Shown here: positions 6,629 through 14,416 of the stretch, piece after piece
Layout of the letters: each line of letters starts with the position of its first letter
Numbering within the stretch: position 1 is the stretch's first letter
DNA from: an uncultured Pedobacter sp.
GTDB lineage: Bacteria; Bacteroidota; Bacteroidia; Sphingobacteriales; Sphingobacteriaceae
Assembly: GCF_946480185.1 (NCBI RefSeq)
Contig: NZ_CAMLIG010000050.1
Location: forward strand, 1 to 15,560
Reading direction: 5' to 3'
Length of the DNA stretch: 15,560 nucleotides
Position numbers and translations under genes: made by a program
Notes under the pieces: generated by a model
What the model was told of the DNA's origin: nothing
Databases searched by the model: none
Seen by the model: the letters and a program-made list of their open reading frames with translations, nothing else

Positions 6629-8974
6629 ATGAGATTTAAGGCAATTATTATTGTCATGCTGTTTTTGTGTGTAAAAACGGCTATGGCGCAGGAAATACGA
6701 GGAACGGTTTACGATGCTCAGTCAAAAGAACCCATTGTTGGGGCGGTTGTAGAAAACATCAATAATCACCAGCATAGCATCAGCGATAATCAAGGTCATT
6801 TTGATTTAAAAGCTTCCGCTAAAGAAAATAAATTAAGTGTAACAGTGCTGGGCTTTAAAAAGCAGGAACTAACGGCACCGGCTAACAAAAATTTATTGAT
6901 AGCTTTAGAGCCAGCTACCGGTTCTTTAAATGAGGTTGTTGTTACCGCAAACCGAGAAGCTGGTTTAAGAACGCAGGCTCCGATAGCAATCTCAAAATTA
7001 GATTACAAAACCATTGATGAAACCAAGGCTACATCCGCCTACGAGCTACTCAATAAAGTGCCTGGCGTGGTGATGGGAAACCTAACAAATGAACAACATT
7101 TTATGTCTATTAGGCAACCGCTTAATTCATCTAATTATTATTCATATTTAGAAGATGGCATTCCGATTAGGCCAATGGGTATTTTTAACCATAACGCTTT
7201 GTTAGAGATAAACCAATTTGCCATCAGTAGTATCGAGGTTGTAAAAGGTCCGTCTTCCTCTATTTATGGGCCAGAAGCGGTAGGTGGTGCAGTAAATTTT
7301 ATTACGCAAAGACCAACCGCTATCCCAACAGCAAAACTAGGAGTGCAATTTGACCAGTTTGGTTATAAACGATTGCAGTTTGGCGCTGGTGACCGTTTAG
7401 GGAAGTTCGGTTTTTACATAGCCGGATTAACGAGTAAACAAACCGATTCATGGCTGGCAAATTCTGATTATAATAAAACAAGCATCAACACTCGTTTAGA
7501 GTATCAGTTTACGCCAACTTTAAATTTAAGTAGCACTTTGGTATATAGCGATTATGATTCGCAAACCGGTGGAAGTACAGACAGTTTGGCCTTTTACAGT
7601 AGAGCATATACCAGTACTTCTGATTTTACTTATAGGAAATCAAAAGCTTTAAGAGCCAATTTGCGATTAGAAAAAGAGTGGAATAAAAATTCAAATAGCT
7701 TTATCACCGCTTTTTATCGCAATAACGTTGGCGACCAAAATCCTTCCTATTACATCAGATGGAGTGCAAGTAATAACCCCACAACTGCTAGTGGTCAAAT
7801 TAATTCTAACAATTTTACAAGTTATGGTTTTGTTGCACAGCATAACCAAAAATTTAGTTTCTTAAATTCAAAATTGTTGGCAGGTGCGATGTATGATTAT
7901 TCGCCCAATACTTATGATGCCCACCAAATAGATTTAAATGCAGAACTTCGCCCCGATGGAAAATCGGTAAAAAAATATACTATTAAAGCAGACCGCCCGG
8001 ATATTGTTTTGGCAAATTATGATGCGAAAATTAATAACGCCGCCGTTTACACACAGTATGAAATTAAGCCCATAGAAAATTTGAATATATCTGCCGGATT
8101 ACGTTATGATTTAATGTCGTTCAGTTACCAGAATTTTTTAGATGCTTCCAAAGGAGATAAGAGCTATCAAAAGCTGACGCCGAAAATTGGTGCAACTTAT
8201 GATTTAGGTCACGATAAAGGACTTTATGTTAATTTTTCTACAGGTTTTGCCCCTCCGGGATTAACTTCTGTTTTCACCAAAAATAACACAACAAATAGTT
8301 TCTATTATAATTTAAAAGCAGCAAGGTTTACCAATTACGAAGTAGGCGGTTGGGTTTGCTTTTTTGAGAATAAGCTTTGCGCTGATGTGGCTTTGTACGT
8401 AATGAAAGGCAGAAATGAACTTCTAAATATCCGTCAGGCGGATAATTCATACCAATATCAATCTGCTGGCGAAACTTTGCACCGCGGTATCGAGTTGGGT
8501 TTTACCGCCAAACCAAGCACACAATTGAGTTTACGTTTTGGCGGAACGCTAGCTTTACATCGTTTCGAGGATTTTGAGATCAGCACCAAACCAAATGACT
8601 CTTTAAAAAATTTAGCGGGTTACGAAATGCCATCCGCACCACGTTATTCTTGGAATACCGAGTTGAGCTATTACCCCGTTTGGTTTAAAAATTTCAGAAT
8701 ATCAGTAGAATGGCAACACCTGGGCAGTTACTATCAAAACCAAATAAATACGGTAAAATATGAAGGCTATGAGCTGTTAAATTTTAATACCGGTTATCGG
8801 TTTAAAAGTATAGAGCTTTTTGCCAAGGTCGTAAATATAACTGATGAGTTATATGCTGTAAACGCTACCAGAGGCAACGGAGCTACAGACAGAACTACTT
8901 ATACGCCAGCAGCTCCGCGTACTTTTGTATTCGGAATTCAGTACGATTTTATAGGTAAGCATAAATCAAGATAA
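6629..8974 (+). CDS. TonB-dependent outer-membrane receptor
   Basis: 781 residues. A signal peptide (1-20, ending TAMA) is followed by a CarboxypepD_reg-like domain (about 22-95; GTVYDAQSKEPIVGAVVEN) typical of Bacteroidota receptors. A TonB-box-like LNEVVVTA (100-107) leads into the plug (about 118-230; YLEDGIPIRPMG, IEVVKGPSSSIYG, AVGGAVNFITQRP), then a 22-strand-type beta barrel ending FGIQYDF plus six extra residues. It imports a chelated ligand using TonB energy. The usual class is ferric siderophore or similar iron and copper complexes; no SusD partner is adjacent, so a glycan substrate is unlikely. The mature protein has just two cysteines, C577 and C584, placed as a beta-hairpin pair that could form a disulfide. 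The stop codon is one base before the next ATG, so the PepSY gene is probably translationally coupled. No strong Shine-Dalgarno is seen. Confidence 0.92.
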   Translation: MRFKAIIIVMLFLCVKTAMAQEIRGTVYDAQSKEPIVGAVVENINNHQHSISDNQGHFDLKASAKENKLSVTVLGFKKQELTAPANKNLLIALEPATGSLNEVVVTANREAGLRTQAPIAISKLDYKTIDETKATSAYELLNKVPGVVMGNLTNEQHFMSIRQPLNSSNYYSYLEDGIPIRPMGIFNHNALLEINQFAISSIEVVKGPSSSIYGPEAVGGAVNFITQRPTAIPTAKLGVQFDQFGYKRLQFGAGDRLGKFGFYIAGLTSKQTDSWLANSDYNKTSINTRLEYQFTPTLNLSSTLVYSDYDSQTGGSTDSLAFYSRAYTSTSDFTYRKSKALRANLRLEKEWNKNSNSFITAFYRNNVGDQNPSYYIRWSASNNPTTASGQINSNNFTSYGFVAQHNQKFSFLNSKLLAGAMYDYSPNTYDAHQIDLNAELRPDGKSVKKYTIKADRPDIVLANYDAKINNAAVYTQYEIKPIENLNISAGLRYDLMSFSYQNFLDASKGDKSYQKLTPKIGATYDLGHDKGLYVNFSTGFAPPGLTSVFTKNNTTNSFYYNLKAARFTNYEVGGWVCFFENKLCADVALYVMKGRNELLNIRQADNSYQYQSAGETLHRGIELGFTAKPSTQLSLRFGGTLALHRFEDFEISTKPNDSLKNLAGYEMPSAPRYSWNTELSYYPVWFKNFRISVEWQHLGSYYQNQINTVKYEGYELLNFNTGYRFKSIELFAKVVNITDELYAVNATRGNGATDRTTYTPAAPRTFVFGIQYDFIGKHKSR

Positions 8975-8975
8975 A

Positions 8976-10520
8976 ATGGAAGAACTAGATTATAAAAATG
9001 AAGCGCCAGAGAAATCTGCCAGTTCTAAAAAGCTGAAAAAGAATTTGTACAGGTGGCACCGTGTGATGGGTTTAATTACCGTAATCCCATTAATTATTTG
9101 GACAGCCTCCGGATTAATGCACCCAATGATGGCACATTGGTTTAAGGTACAGCTTGCACATGATAGAATAGAACAAATTGCCATAGATAAAAGCAAAGTA
9201 AGTTTGTCTTTACAGCAGGTAAGCTCGCAAAATAACATCAACTCCTTTTATAATTTTCGGTTGATTAATTTTAAGGATAGCGTTTATTACCAAGTAAAGG
9301 AGATGGATAAATCTGTTCATTACTTTAATGCATATAGCGGGAAAGAATTAGTTAACGGTGACCAACTTTATGCGCAGTTTTTGGCGAGATATTTTTTGGG
9401 AGATGAGAAATCTAAAATTGATTCCTCGGTGATAATTAACGCATTTACTTCAAAATACCAATACGTAAACCGTTTATTGCCGGTTTATAAGGTAAGTTTT
9501 GCGACAGATTCGAAAATGGATTTGTATGTAGAAACTTTTGGTAGTCGTTTGGCAACTTATAATGATGCGGACCGCAAAGCGTTTCTTTGGATATTTAGCA
9601 ATTTCCATACTTGGGCTTTTATGGATAATATCACTAATGACGTATTGCATTATGGCTTAATGATTTTGCTTTTAGGCATCATTATATTTGCGTCAATAAG
9701 CGGGATGGTTATTTATGGCTTTTTATGGAAGCGGTTTAAAAATCCAAAAAAAGAAAATTCACTTAATTTGTTAAGAAAATACCATCGCCAAATTGGAATT
9801 ATTACTTCTGTTTTTATGTTGACTTTTGCGTTTAGCGGCGCTTACCATGCTTCTACCAAAATCAACCCAGAGGATAAAGTTGGGCTGGCTTTTCTGCCGA
9901 TACTAAAACCTCAGAATTTTAAGGTTAATAATTTGTCTTTGAATATTGATTGGGAAAGGCTCAATAATATGTCTGCAGTGGTACTTAAAAAAGATACTTT
10001 ATACCAATTAATGTATGCTAAAACAGATGATTCGCCAGCTGAAATCAAATATATCTCAGCCTTGAGCGGAGACAGTTTAGCCAATGGCGACATCAAATAC
10101 GCAAGTTATTTAGCAAATAAATTCCAGCAAAGTGGTGACGATGTAAATATGCAGTTGCCAGAATGCTGTAAAAGACCTGTGGATGAAAATCAGAATGTTT
10201 CGGCCAAAATTACAAGTGCCGAAGCCATTAATAGCTTTACCCGTGAATATGGTTTTGTGTTTAAAAGATTGCCTGTTGTAAAAGTAGCTTTCGATTCTCC
10301 GGACCATCAGCGGTATTTTATAGAAACTGCACAATCTAAATTGGCATCCGAAATCACAGATGCAGATATGAGAGAAGGTTATTCCTTCGCATTTTTACAT
10401 AAATTTTTCTTTATGGAATGGGCAGGGCAAGGAGTTAGAGATTTTACAATGGCTTTGGCCGCTTTTTCGGTAATGGTAGTAAGTTTATTGGGCTTGGCAA
10501 TTTTTATTAAAAAAATGTAG
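8976..10520 (+). CDS. PepSY-associated TM protein (PiuB/FoxB-like), internally duplicated
   Basis: 514 residues, inner membrane, four helices (about 29-50, 222-250, 272-292 and 489-512) with two large periplasmic domains between. The halves (24-251 and 265-512) are repeats of each other: WHR/YHR at H28 and H270, SGLMH/SGAYH at H49 and H291, LPVYKVSF/LPVVKVAF, ETFGSRLA/ETAQSKLA, then H211 and H475. The His-His and Pro-His distances are equal (21 and 42). Such His pairs in membrane helices suggest heme b or metal ligands. PepSY-TM proteins encoded with siderophore receptors (PiuB and FoxB types) are linked to periplasmic reduction of ferric siderophores. An insertion in the second half carries LPECCKR with vicinal cysteines C397 and C398, absent from the first half. 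It is last in the operon, starting one base after the receptor gene. Function as a reductase is inference. Confidence 0.85.
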   Translation: MEELDYKNEAPEKSASSKKLKKNLYRWHRVMGLITVIPLIIWTASGLMHPMMAHWFKVQLAHDRIEQIAIDKSKVSLSLQQVSSQNNINSFYNFRLINFKDSVYYQVKEMDKSVHYFNAYSGKELVNGDQLYAQFLARYFLGDEKSKIDSSVIINAFTSKYQYVNRLLPVYKVSFATDSKMDLYVETFGSRLATYNDADRKAFLWIFSNFHTWAFMDNITNDVLHYGLMILLLGIIIFASISGMVIYGFLWKRFKNPKKENSLNLLRKYHRQIGIITSVFMLTFAFSGAYHASTKINPEDKVGLAFLPILKPQNFKVNNLSLNIDWERLNNMSAVVLKKDTLYQLMYAKTDDSPAEIKYISALSGDSLANGDIKYASYLANKFQQSGDDVNMQLPECCKRPVDENQNVSAKITSAEAINSFTREYGFVFKRLPVVKVAFDSPDHQRYFIETAQSKLASEITDADMREGYSFAFLHKFFFMEWAGQGVRDFTMALAAFSVMVVSLLGLAIFIKKM

Positions 10521-10571
10521 AGCAATTTCTTGGAAAATTGGCCCAAAAAAAAGCTGTTTCAAACTCTTAAA

Positions 10572-10643
10572 TGTCATTTGAGCGAAGTCGAAATGTTTTC
10601 CATAGCAATTGGAAATGAGCTTCGACTCTGCTCCGGCCTGACA
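10572..10643. terminator. Long imperfect stem-loop between convergent genes
   Basis: TGTCA (10572-10576) pairs with TGACA (10639-10643). Next GAGCgAAGTCGAA pairs with TTCGACTctGCTC at 11 of 13 positions, and TTTCCA pairs with TGGAAA around the loop tagcaat. It sits midway between the PepSY gene end and the end of the convergent luciferase-like gene, where a bidirectional 3'-end structure is expected. There is no flanking U-run close to the stem. The arms look like a repeat common in Bacteroidota intergenic regions (memory, unchecked). Confidence 0.45.
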
Positions 10644-10672
10644 AGATTAATACTTACAGAAATCAACTATTT

Positions 10673-11686
10673 TTAGTTTTTTAACAGATCAAAAGTTTCC
10701 GCTAAAAGCCGGTAAGAATTAAAACGATCTTCTCGAGTTTCGGTAAACGTAGAAATAATCACTTCATCTGTTCCAAAATCGGCACAGATTTTTTCAATTT
10801 TCTGTTTCATTTGTGCAGGAGTTCCTACCGCCATTCTTTGTCGGTTGTGTAAAACTCTTTGCCATTCCTGCGCATCGTATTCTTCGTCTTTTATGTCATC
10901 GTAAGAATAAATGTTGTTGTAGTTTCCCCGCTCAAAACTCATCAAACGATAGTCCATCAAAGCTTGTACGCGTTTTACTTTTTCTTCATCCTCACTACAA
11001 AAACCAAAAATGCCCACACTGGTTTGGGGAGCCTCCAATTCTGCCGAAGGTTGAAATTGCGCTTTATAATTTTTGATGGCCGATGCAGCGCCAACTGGAT
11101 TTATAAATTGCGCAAAGGAAAGTGCCATGCCAAAATGTGCAGCAATTAAAGCGCTTTCTCCGCTTGATGTTAAAATCCATAAATCTGGCGAAGTATTAAT
11201 AACAGGTATCGCCTGTATTTTTGCCTCACTTACACCTTCCAAAGGTTCATCGTTAAAAAGATGTTGTAAATCCCGGAGTTGCTGGATATAATCTTTCGGA
11301 CTAAATTGATTGGAGGGATTCAAAAGATGAGCTGTCAATCTATCGGTACCGGGCGCTCTTCCCATTCCCAAATCAATTCGGTTTGGATACAAACCTTCCA
11401 ACACCCTAAAATTTTCTGCCACACGTAAAGTGCTGTGGTTTGGCATCATCATCCCGCCAGAACCTAAACGGATATTTTTTGTTTCGGCACCTAAACGGGC
11501 AATCATTACCTCCGGCGAACCTGTTGCCAAAGTTTTTGAGTTATGATGTTCACTTAACCAATAGCGTGTATAACCCAATTTATCGGCAAGCCTTGCTAAT
11601 TCAATAGTTTCTTGTAAAGATTCAGAAGCATTGCTTCCTTTACGGATCGGCGTTTGATCCAAAACACTTAACCTAATGTTTTCCAT
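10673..11686 (-). CDS. LLM-class flavin-dependent oxidoreductase, MsnO8-like
   Basis: 337 residues from the ATG at 11684-11686. It has the bacterial luciferase-like TIM-barrel fold: LSVLDQTPI at the first strand, GYTRYWLSEHHN (39-49), IRLGSGGMMMPNHS (72-85) and RIDLGMGRAPGTD (103-115) are characteristic of the group annotated as MsnO8-family or alkanal-monooxygenase-like. Such proteins use FMNH2 supplied by a separate reductase to oxidise an unknown substrate; no reductase gene is next to it. The open frame runs 35 codons further upstream to 11791, but that extension is unlike the family and starts beyond the promoter box. No luxB-type partner is seen, so it is not bioluminescence. The gene is single, convergent with the PepSY gene and lies downstream of dnaK on the same strand. 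Confidence 0.9.
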   Translation of the reverse strand: MENIRLSVLDQTPIRKGSNASESLQETIELARLADKLGYTRYWLSEHHNSKTLATGSPEVMIARLGAETKNIRLGSGGMMMPNHSTLRVAENFRVLEGLYPNRIDLGMGRAPGTDRLTAHLLNPSNQFSPKDYIQQLRDLQHLFNDEPLEGVSEAKIQAIPVINTSPDLWILTSSGESALIAAHFGMALSFAQFINPVGAASAIKNYKAQFQPSAELEAPQTSVGIFGFCSEDEEKVKRVQALMDYRLMSFERGNYNNIYSYDDIKDEEYDAQEWQRVLHNRQRMAVGTPAQMKQKIEKICADFGTDEVIISTFTETREDRFNSYRLLAETFDLLKN

Positions 11687-11690
11687 AATA

Positions 11691-11698
11691 CAAAGATA
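11691..11698 (-). promoter_or_regulatory. -7 promoter box of the luciferase-like gene
   Basis: Minus-strand TATCTTTG is an exact TAnnTTTG box, with four bases (TATT) between it and the ATG. This supports the start at 11686 and predicts a leaderless or nearly leaderless transcript. Confidence 0.6.
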
Positions 11699-11828
11699 TT
11701 TGATTATGGCGGTAAGCGTTAAAGTGGCGGTTGCTTCTGACTGTGAAATGACGGCAAAATCTGTGCTTTGAAATTTTGATGACAAAAGCATTTAGGGTGT
11801 AAACGAGATTCAATATCCAGGCCAGATT

Positions 11829-11868
11829 AAAAAATAAAATCCCGCCCTAAATTAATAGAACGGGATTT
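11829..11868 (-). terminator. Intrinsic terminator of dnaK
   Basis: On the minus strand AAATCCCG (11868-11861) and CGGGATTT (11844-11837) form a perfect 8-bp stem with a 16-nt loop, followed by TTATTTTTT. It lies about 75 nt past the dnaK stop, on the same strand. Confidence 0.75.
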
Positions 11869-11903
11869 AATATAAATTAAACTTCAGGTTTCCATACTAA
11901 AGA

Positions 11904-11938
11904 CCTTTCGCCCTTTACCTTCCACCTTAAACCTTAAA
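11904..11938. repeat. Degenerate heptamer tandem array, five units
   Basis: Five consecutive 7-base units read CCTTTCG, CCCTTTA, CCTTCCA, CCTTAAA, CCTTAAA on the plus strand, ending five bases before the first base of the dnaK stop triplet. On the dnaK mRNA it becomes a run of purine-rich TTTAAGG-like units between the stop codon and the terminator. Confidence 0.6.
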
Positions 11939-11943
11939 AAAGA

Positions 11944-13860
11944 CTATTTCTTCTCTTCGTCTTTTACTTCTTCAAAGTCAACATCTGTAACATCGTCACC
12001 TGCGTTTCCGGCATTTGAAGCTTCTCCTTGTGGAGCGCCTTCTGCACCAGCAGAATCTTGTGTTGCTTTGTACATGTCTTCAGATGCGGTAGCCCAAGCT
12101 GCGTTTAGTTTTTCAGATGCGGCATCAATGTCGGCAAAGTTTCTAGCTGCGTAAGCATCTTTCAAAGTTTTTAAAGCTTCTTCGATCGGTGCTTTTTTAT
12201 CAGCCGGAATTTTATCGCCGTATTCTTTAATTTGTTTCTCTGTAGAGAAAATTAAAGCATCAGCGGTATTGATTTTGTCTGCTTCTTCTTTTGCGATTTT
12301 ATCAGATTCAGCATTTTTCTCTGCTTCCTCTTTCATTTTTTTGATTTCTTCATCAGATAAGCCAGATGAAGCCTCAATACGGATTTTTTGCTCTTTACCA
12401 GTAGCTTTATCTTTAGCACCAACATGTAAAATACCGTTAGCGTCAATATCAAAAGTTACCTCAATTTGAGGCACACCGCGTGGTGCAGGTGGAATACCGT
12501 CTAAGTGGAAACGTCCGATGGTACGATTATCTTTCGCCATTGGTCGTTCACCTTGTAAAATATGGATCTCTACAGATGGCTGGCTGTCAGATGCGGTAGA
12601 GAAAGTTTCAGATTTTTTAGATGGAATGGTTGTGTTAGCCTCAATTAATTTAGTCATTACACCGCCCATGGTTTCGATACCTAAAGAAAGTGGGGTAACA
12701 TCTAATAATAAAACATCTTTTACTTCACCAGTTAAAACACCGCCTTGAATTGCAGCACCAATAGCTACAACCTCATCTGGGTTAACACCTTTTGATGGCG
12801 CTTTGCCGAAGAATTTTTCAACCGCCTCCTGAATTGCAGGAATACGGGTAGAACCACCAACTAAGATGATTTCATCGATATCGGAAGTGCTCAATCCTGC
12901 ATTTTTTAAAGCTGATTTACATGGTTCAATAGTTCTTTTGATTAAATCAGAAGCTAAAGACTCAAATTTTGCTTTAGATAAAGAACGAACCAAGTGTTTA
13001 GGTCCGCTAGCATCGGCAGTAATGTATGGCAAGTTAATTTCAGTAGCTGTTGAGCTTGATAATTCAATTTTCGCTTTCTCAGCAGCTTCTTTTAAACGTT
13101 GTAGTGCCATTGGATCTTTAACTAAATCCATACCGTTTTCGGTTTTGAATTCGTCAGCCAGCCAATCAATAATTACTTGGTCAAAGTCATCGCCACCTAA
13201 GTGAGTATCACCATCAGTAGATTTTACTTCAAAAACGCCGTCTCCTAATTCAAGTATAGAAACGTCATGCGTACCACCACCACAATCAAAAACAACAATT
13301 TTCATGTCTTTGTGTGCTTTGTCTAGGCCATAAGCAAGAGCAGCGGCAGTTGGCTCGTTAATGATTCTTCGTACTTTTAAACCAGCAATTTCGCCAGCTT
13401 CTTTAGTTGCTTGACGTTGTGCATCATTAAAATAAGCAGGAACTGTAATAACAGCTTCAGTAACTTCAGTACCTAAGAAATCTTCCGCAGTTTTCTTCAT
13501 TTTTTGAAGAATCATAGCAGAAATCTCTTGTGGCGTATATTTACGGTCATCAATTTCTACTCGTGGCGTGTTGTTATCACCTTTAACAACTTTATAAGGT
13601 ACCCTACTAATTTCTTTAGTTACCTCATTAAAGCTGTTTCCCATGAAACGCTTGATTGAAAAAATGGTCTTGGTTGGATTGGTAATTGCCTGGCGTTTCG
13701 CAGGGTCACCAACTTTACGCTCGCCACCTTCTACAAATGCAACTATTGATGGAGTAGTACGTTTTCCTTCGCTGTTAGCAATAACAACAGGCTCGTTACC
13801 TTCCATTACAGATACACATGAGTTAGTAGTTCCCAAGTCGATTCCGATAATTTTTGACAT
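11944..13860 (-). CDS. dnaK: Molecular chaperone DnaK (Hsp70)
   Basis: 638 residues, normal length for DnaK. The N-terminal ATPase domain (about 1-380) shows [18 protein letters not shown] (4-21), the second signature [14 protein letters not shown] (191-204) and [17 protein letters not shown] (331-347). The linker [12 protein letters not shown] (383-394) leads to the substrate-binding domain (about 395-510; [19 protein letters not shown]) and the helical lid. The tail ends in [16 protein letters not shown]. It folds new and stress-damaged cytosolic proteins with DnaJ and GrpE, neither of which is adjacent. The second signature has Cys and His where the E. coli protein has Leu and Phe (DLGGGTFD), possibly a lineage feature. 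The start is the ATG at 13858-13860. A -24/-12-like promoter and palindromes lie upstream, and a terminator downstream, so it is a single-gene unit. Confidence 0.98.
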   Translation of the reverse strand: MSKIIGIDLGTTNSCVSVMEGNEPVVIANSEGKRTTPSIVAFVEGGERKVGDPAKRQAITNPTKTIFSIKRFMGNSFNEVTKEISRVPYKVVKGDNNTPRVEIDDRKYTPQEISAMILQKMKKTAEDFLGTEVTEAVITVPAYFNDAQRQATKEAGEIAGLKVRRIINEPTAAALAYGLDKAHKDMKIVVFDCGGGTHDVSILELGDGVFEVKSTDGDTHLGGDDFDQVIIDWLADEFKTENGMDLVKDPMALQRLKEAAEKAKIELSSSTATEINLPYITADASGPKHLVRSLSKAKFESLASDLIKRTIEPCKSALKNAGLSTSDIDEIILVGGSTRIPAIQEAVEKFFGKAPSKGVNPDEVVAIGAAIQGGVLTGEVKDVLLLDVTPLSLGIETMGGVMTKLIEANTTIPSKKSETFSTASDSQPSVEIHILQGERPMAKDNRTIGRFHLDGIPPAPRGVPQIEVTFDIDANGILHVGAKDKATGKEQKIRIEASSGLSDEEIKKMKEEAEKNAESDKIAKEEADKINTADALIFSTEKQIKEYGDKIPADKKAPIEEALKTLKDAYAARNFADIDAASEKLNAAWATASEDMYKATQDSAGAEGAPQGEASNAGNAGDDVTDVDFEEVKDEEKK

Positions 13861-13908
13861 GATTTATATGATTTTTAATTATTAACAAATTATAACTGTA
13901 ACCTATTT

Positions 13909-13925
13909 ATCAAGGCTTGTGCCAA
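13909..13925 (-). promoter_or_regulatory. Candidate sigma54-like -24/-12 promoter of dnaK
   Basis: The minus strand reads TTGGCAC-AAGCC-TTGAT. This matches the sigma54 pattern TTGGCAC-N5-TTGCw except A for C at -12, and the GG-to-G spacing is right. The start would be near 13898, giving a 38-nt leader to the dnaK ATG. A sigma54 promoter needs an activator, and palindromes lie just upstream. An alternative weak -7 box, TATAATTTG (one base too long for TAnnTTTG), lies near 13887-13895. Confidence 0.35.
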
Positions 13926-13927
13926 TA

Positions 13928-14014
13928 TGAAACTGACAGTATTATTCTGAAACTGGCAGTTTAACGACGTTTATATAGTCAGTTTGATGCGAGTTATAGG
14001 CGACAGTTTGTCAG
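13928..14014. promoter_or_regulatory. Cluster of ACTGnCAGT-type palindromes between dnaK and higB
   Basis: TGAAACTGrCAGT occurs twice (13928-13940 and 13948-13960), starts exactly 20 bp apart, about two helical turns. The first holds ACTGaCAGT, the second a perfect 13-bp palindrome AAACTGgCAGTTT (13950-13962). CAGTTT recurs at 13980 and 14004, the last inside GACAgttTGTC (14002-14012). The regular spacing suggests cooperative binding sites. They are nearest to dnaK's promoter candidate, and higB has its own operator. Confidence 0.5.
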
Positions 14015-14072
14015 ATTTTGGGGTTTGATGATTGACTTAATTAAAGTAAATTTGTATGGAAGATTAGGAATG

Positions 14073-14095
14073 TTACCAGATTGGTAATATATTTG
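14073..14095 (+). promoter_or_regulatory. higBA promoter with abutting operator palindrome
   Basis: TTACCA-gat-TGGTAA (14073-14087) is a perfect 6-bp inverted repeat. It is directly followed by TATATTTG (14088-14095), an exact TAnnTTTG -7 box 9 nt before the higB ATG. A HigA-type repressor bound there would block the promoter, as expected for toxin-antitoxin autoregulation. Confidence 0.65.
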
Positions 14096-14104
14096 TTTTA
14101 GGAA

Positions 14105-14416
14105 ATGAGAATTATTTCAAAGAAGATACTGATCCAGTTTTATGAGAAACATGCTTCGTCTAAAGAAAGCCTGCAATCATGGTTTTTGGAAATTTCTGAT
14201 GCGGCGTGGGGAAAACCAAATGATATGATTTTACAATATCCATCTGCTGATGTAATCACAGGGAAGAGATTTGTCTTCAATATAAAAGGCAATCATTATA
14301 GGTTAGTTGTTGATGTGGAGTTTAAATTAAAATTAGTTTTCATTGTATGGGTAGGCGCTCATGCTGATTATGACAAGATTAACGTAAAGGAGGTTAGATA
14401 TGTCAAAAATAATTAA
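14105..14416 (+). CDS. higB: HigB-type toxin of a type II toxin-antitoxin system
   Basis: 103 residues, matching the HigB_toxin family (PF09907-like) in length and layout. MRIISKKILIQFYEKHASSK starts it, SWFLEISDAAW follows, then a beta sheet containing RFVFNIKGNHYRLVVDVEFK, and near the end FIVWVGAHADYDKI, the most recognisable family motif. HigB toxins are ribosome-associated mRNA endonucleases kept inactive by HigA. AGGA lies three bases before the ATG. The toxin gene comes first and overlaps the antitoxin gene by 17 nt, the standard reversed order of higBA. No damage is visible, so it is probably active. Confidence 0.88.
   Translation: MRIISKKILIQFYEKHASSKESLQSWFLEISDAAWGKPNDMILQYPSADVITGKRFVFNIKGNHYRLVVDVEFKLKLVFIVWVGAHADYDKINVKEVRYVKNN
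14386..14393 (+). promoter_or_regulatory. Strong Shine-Dalgarno of higA inside higB
   Basis: AAAGGAGG lies six bases before the higA ATG at 14400. It is the strongest ribosome-binding site in the window, in a phylum that seldom uses one, and would favour synthesis of antitoxin over toxin from the shared mRNA. Confidence 0.7.

Noticed and set aside
11687..11791. 35-codon N-terminal extension of the luciferase-like protein
   Set aside because: It does not resemble the family, and a -7 box lies between it and the ATG at 11686.
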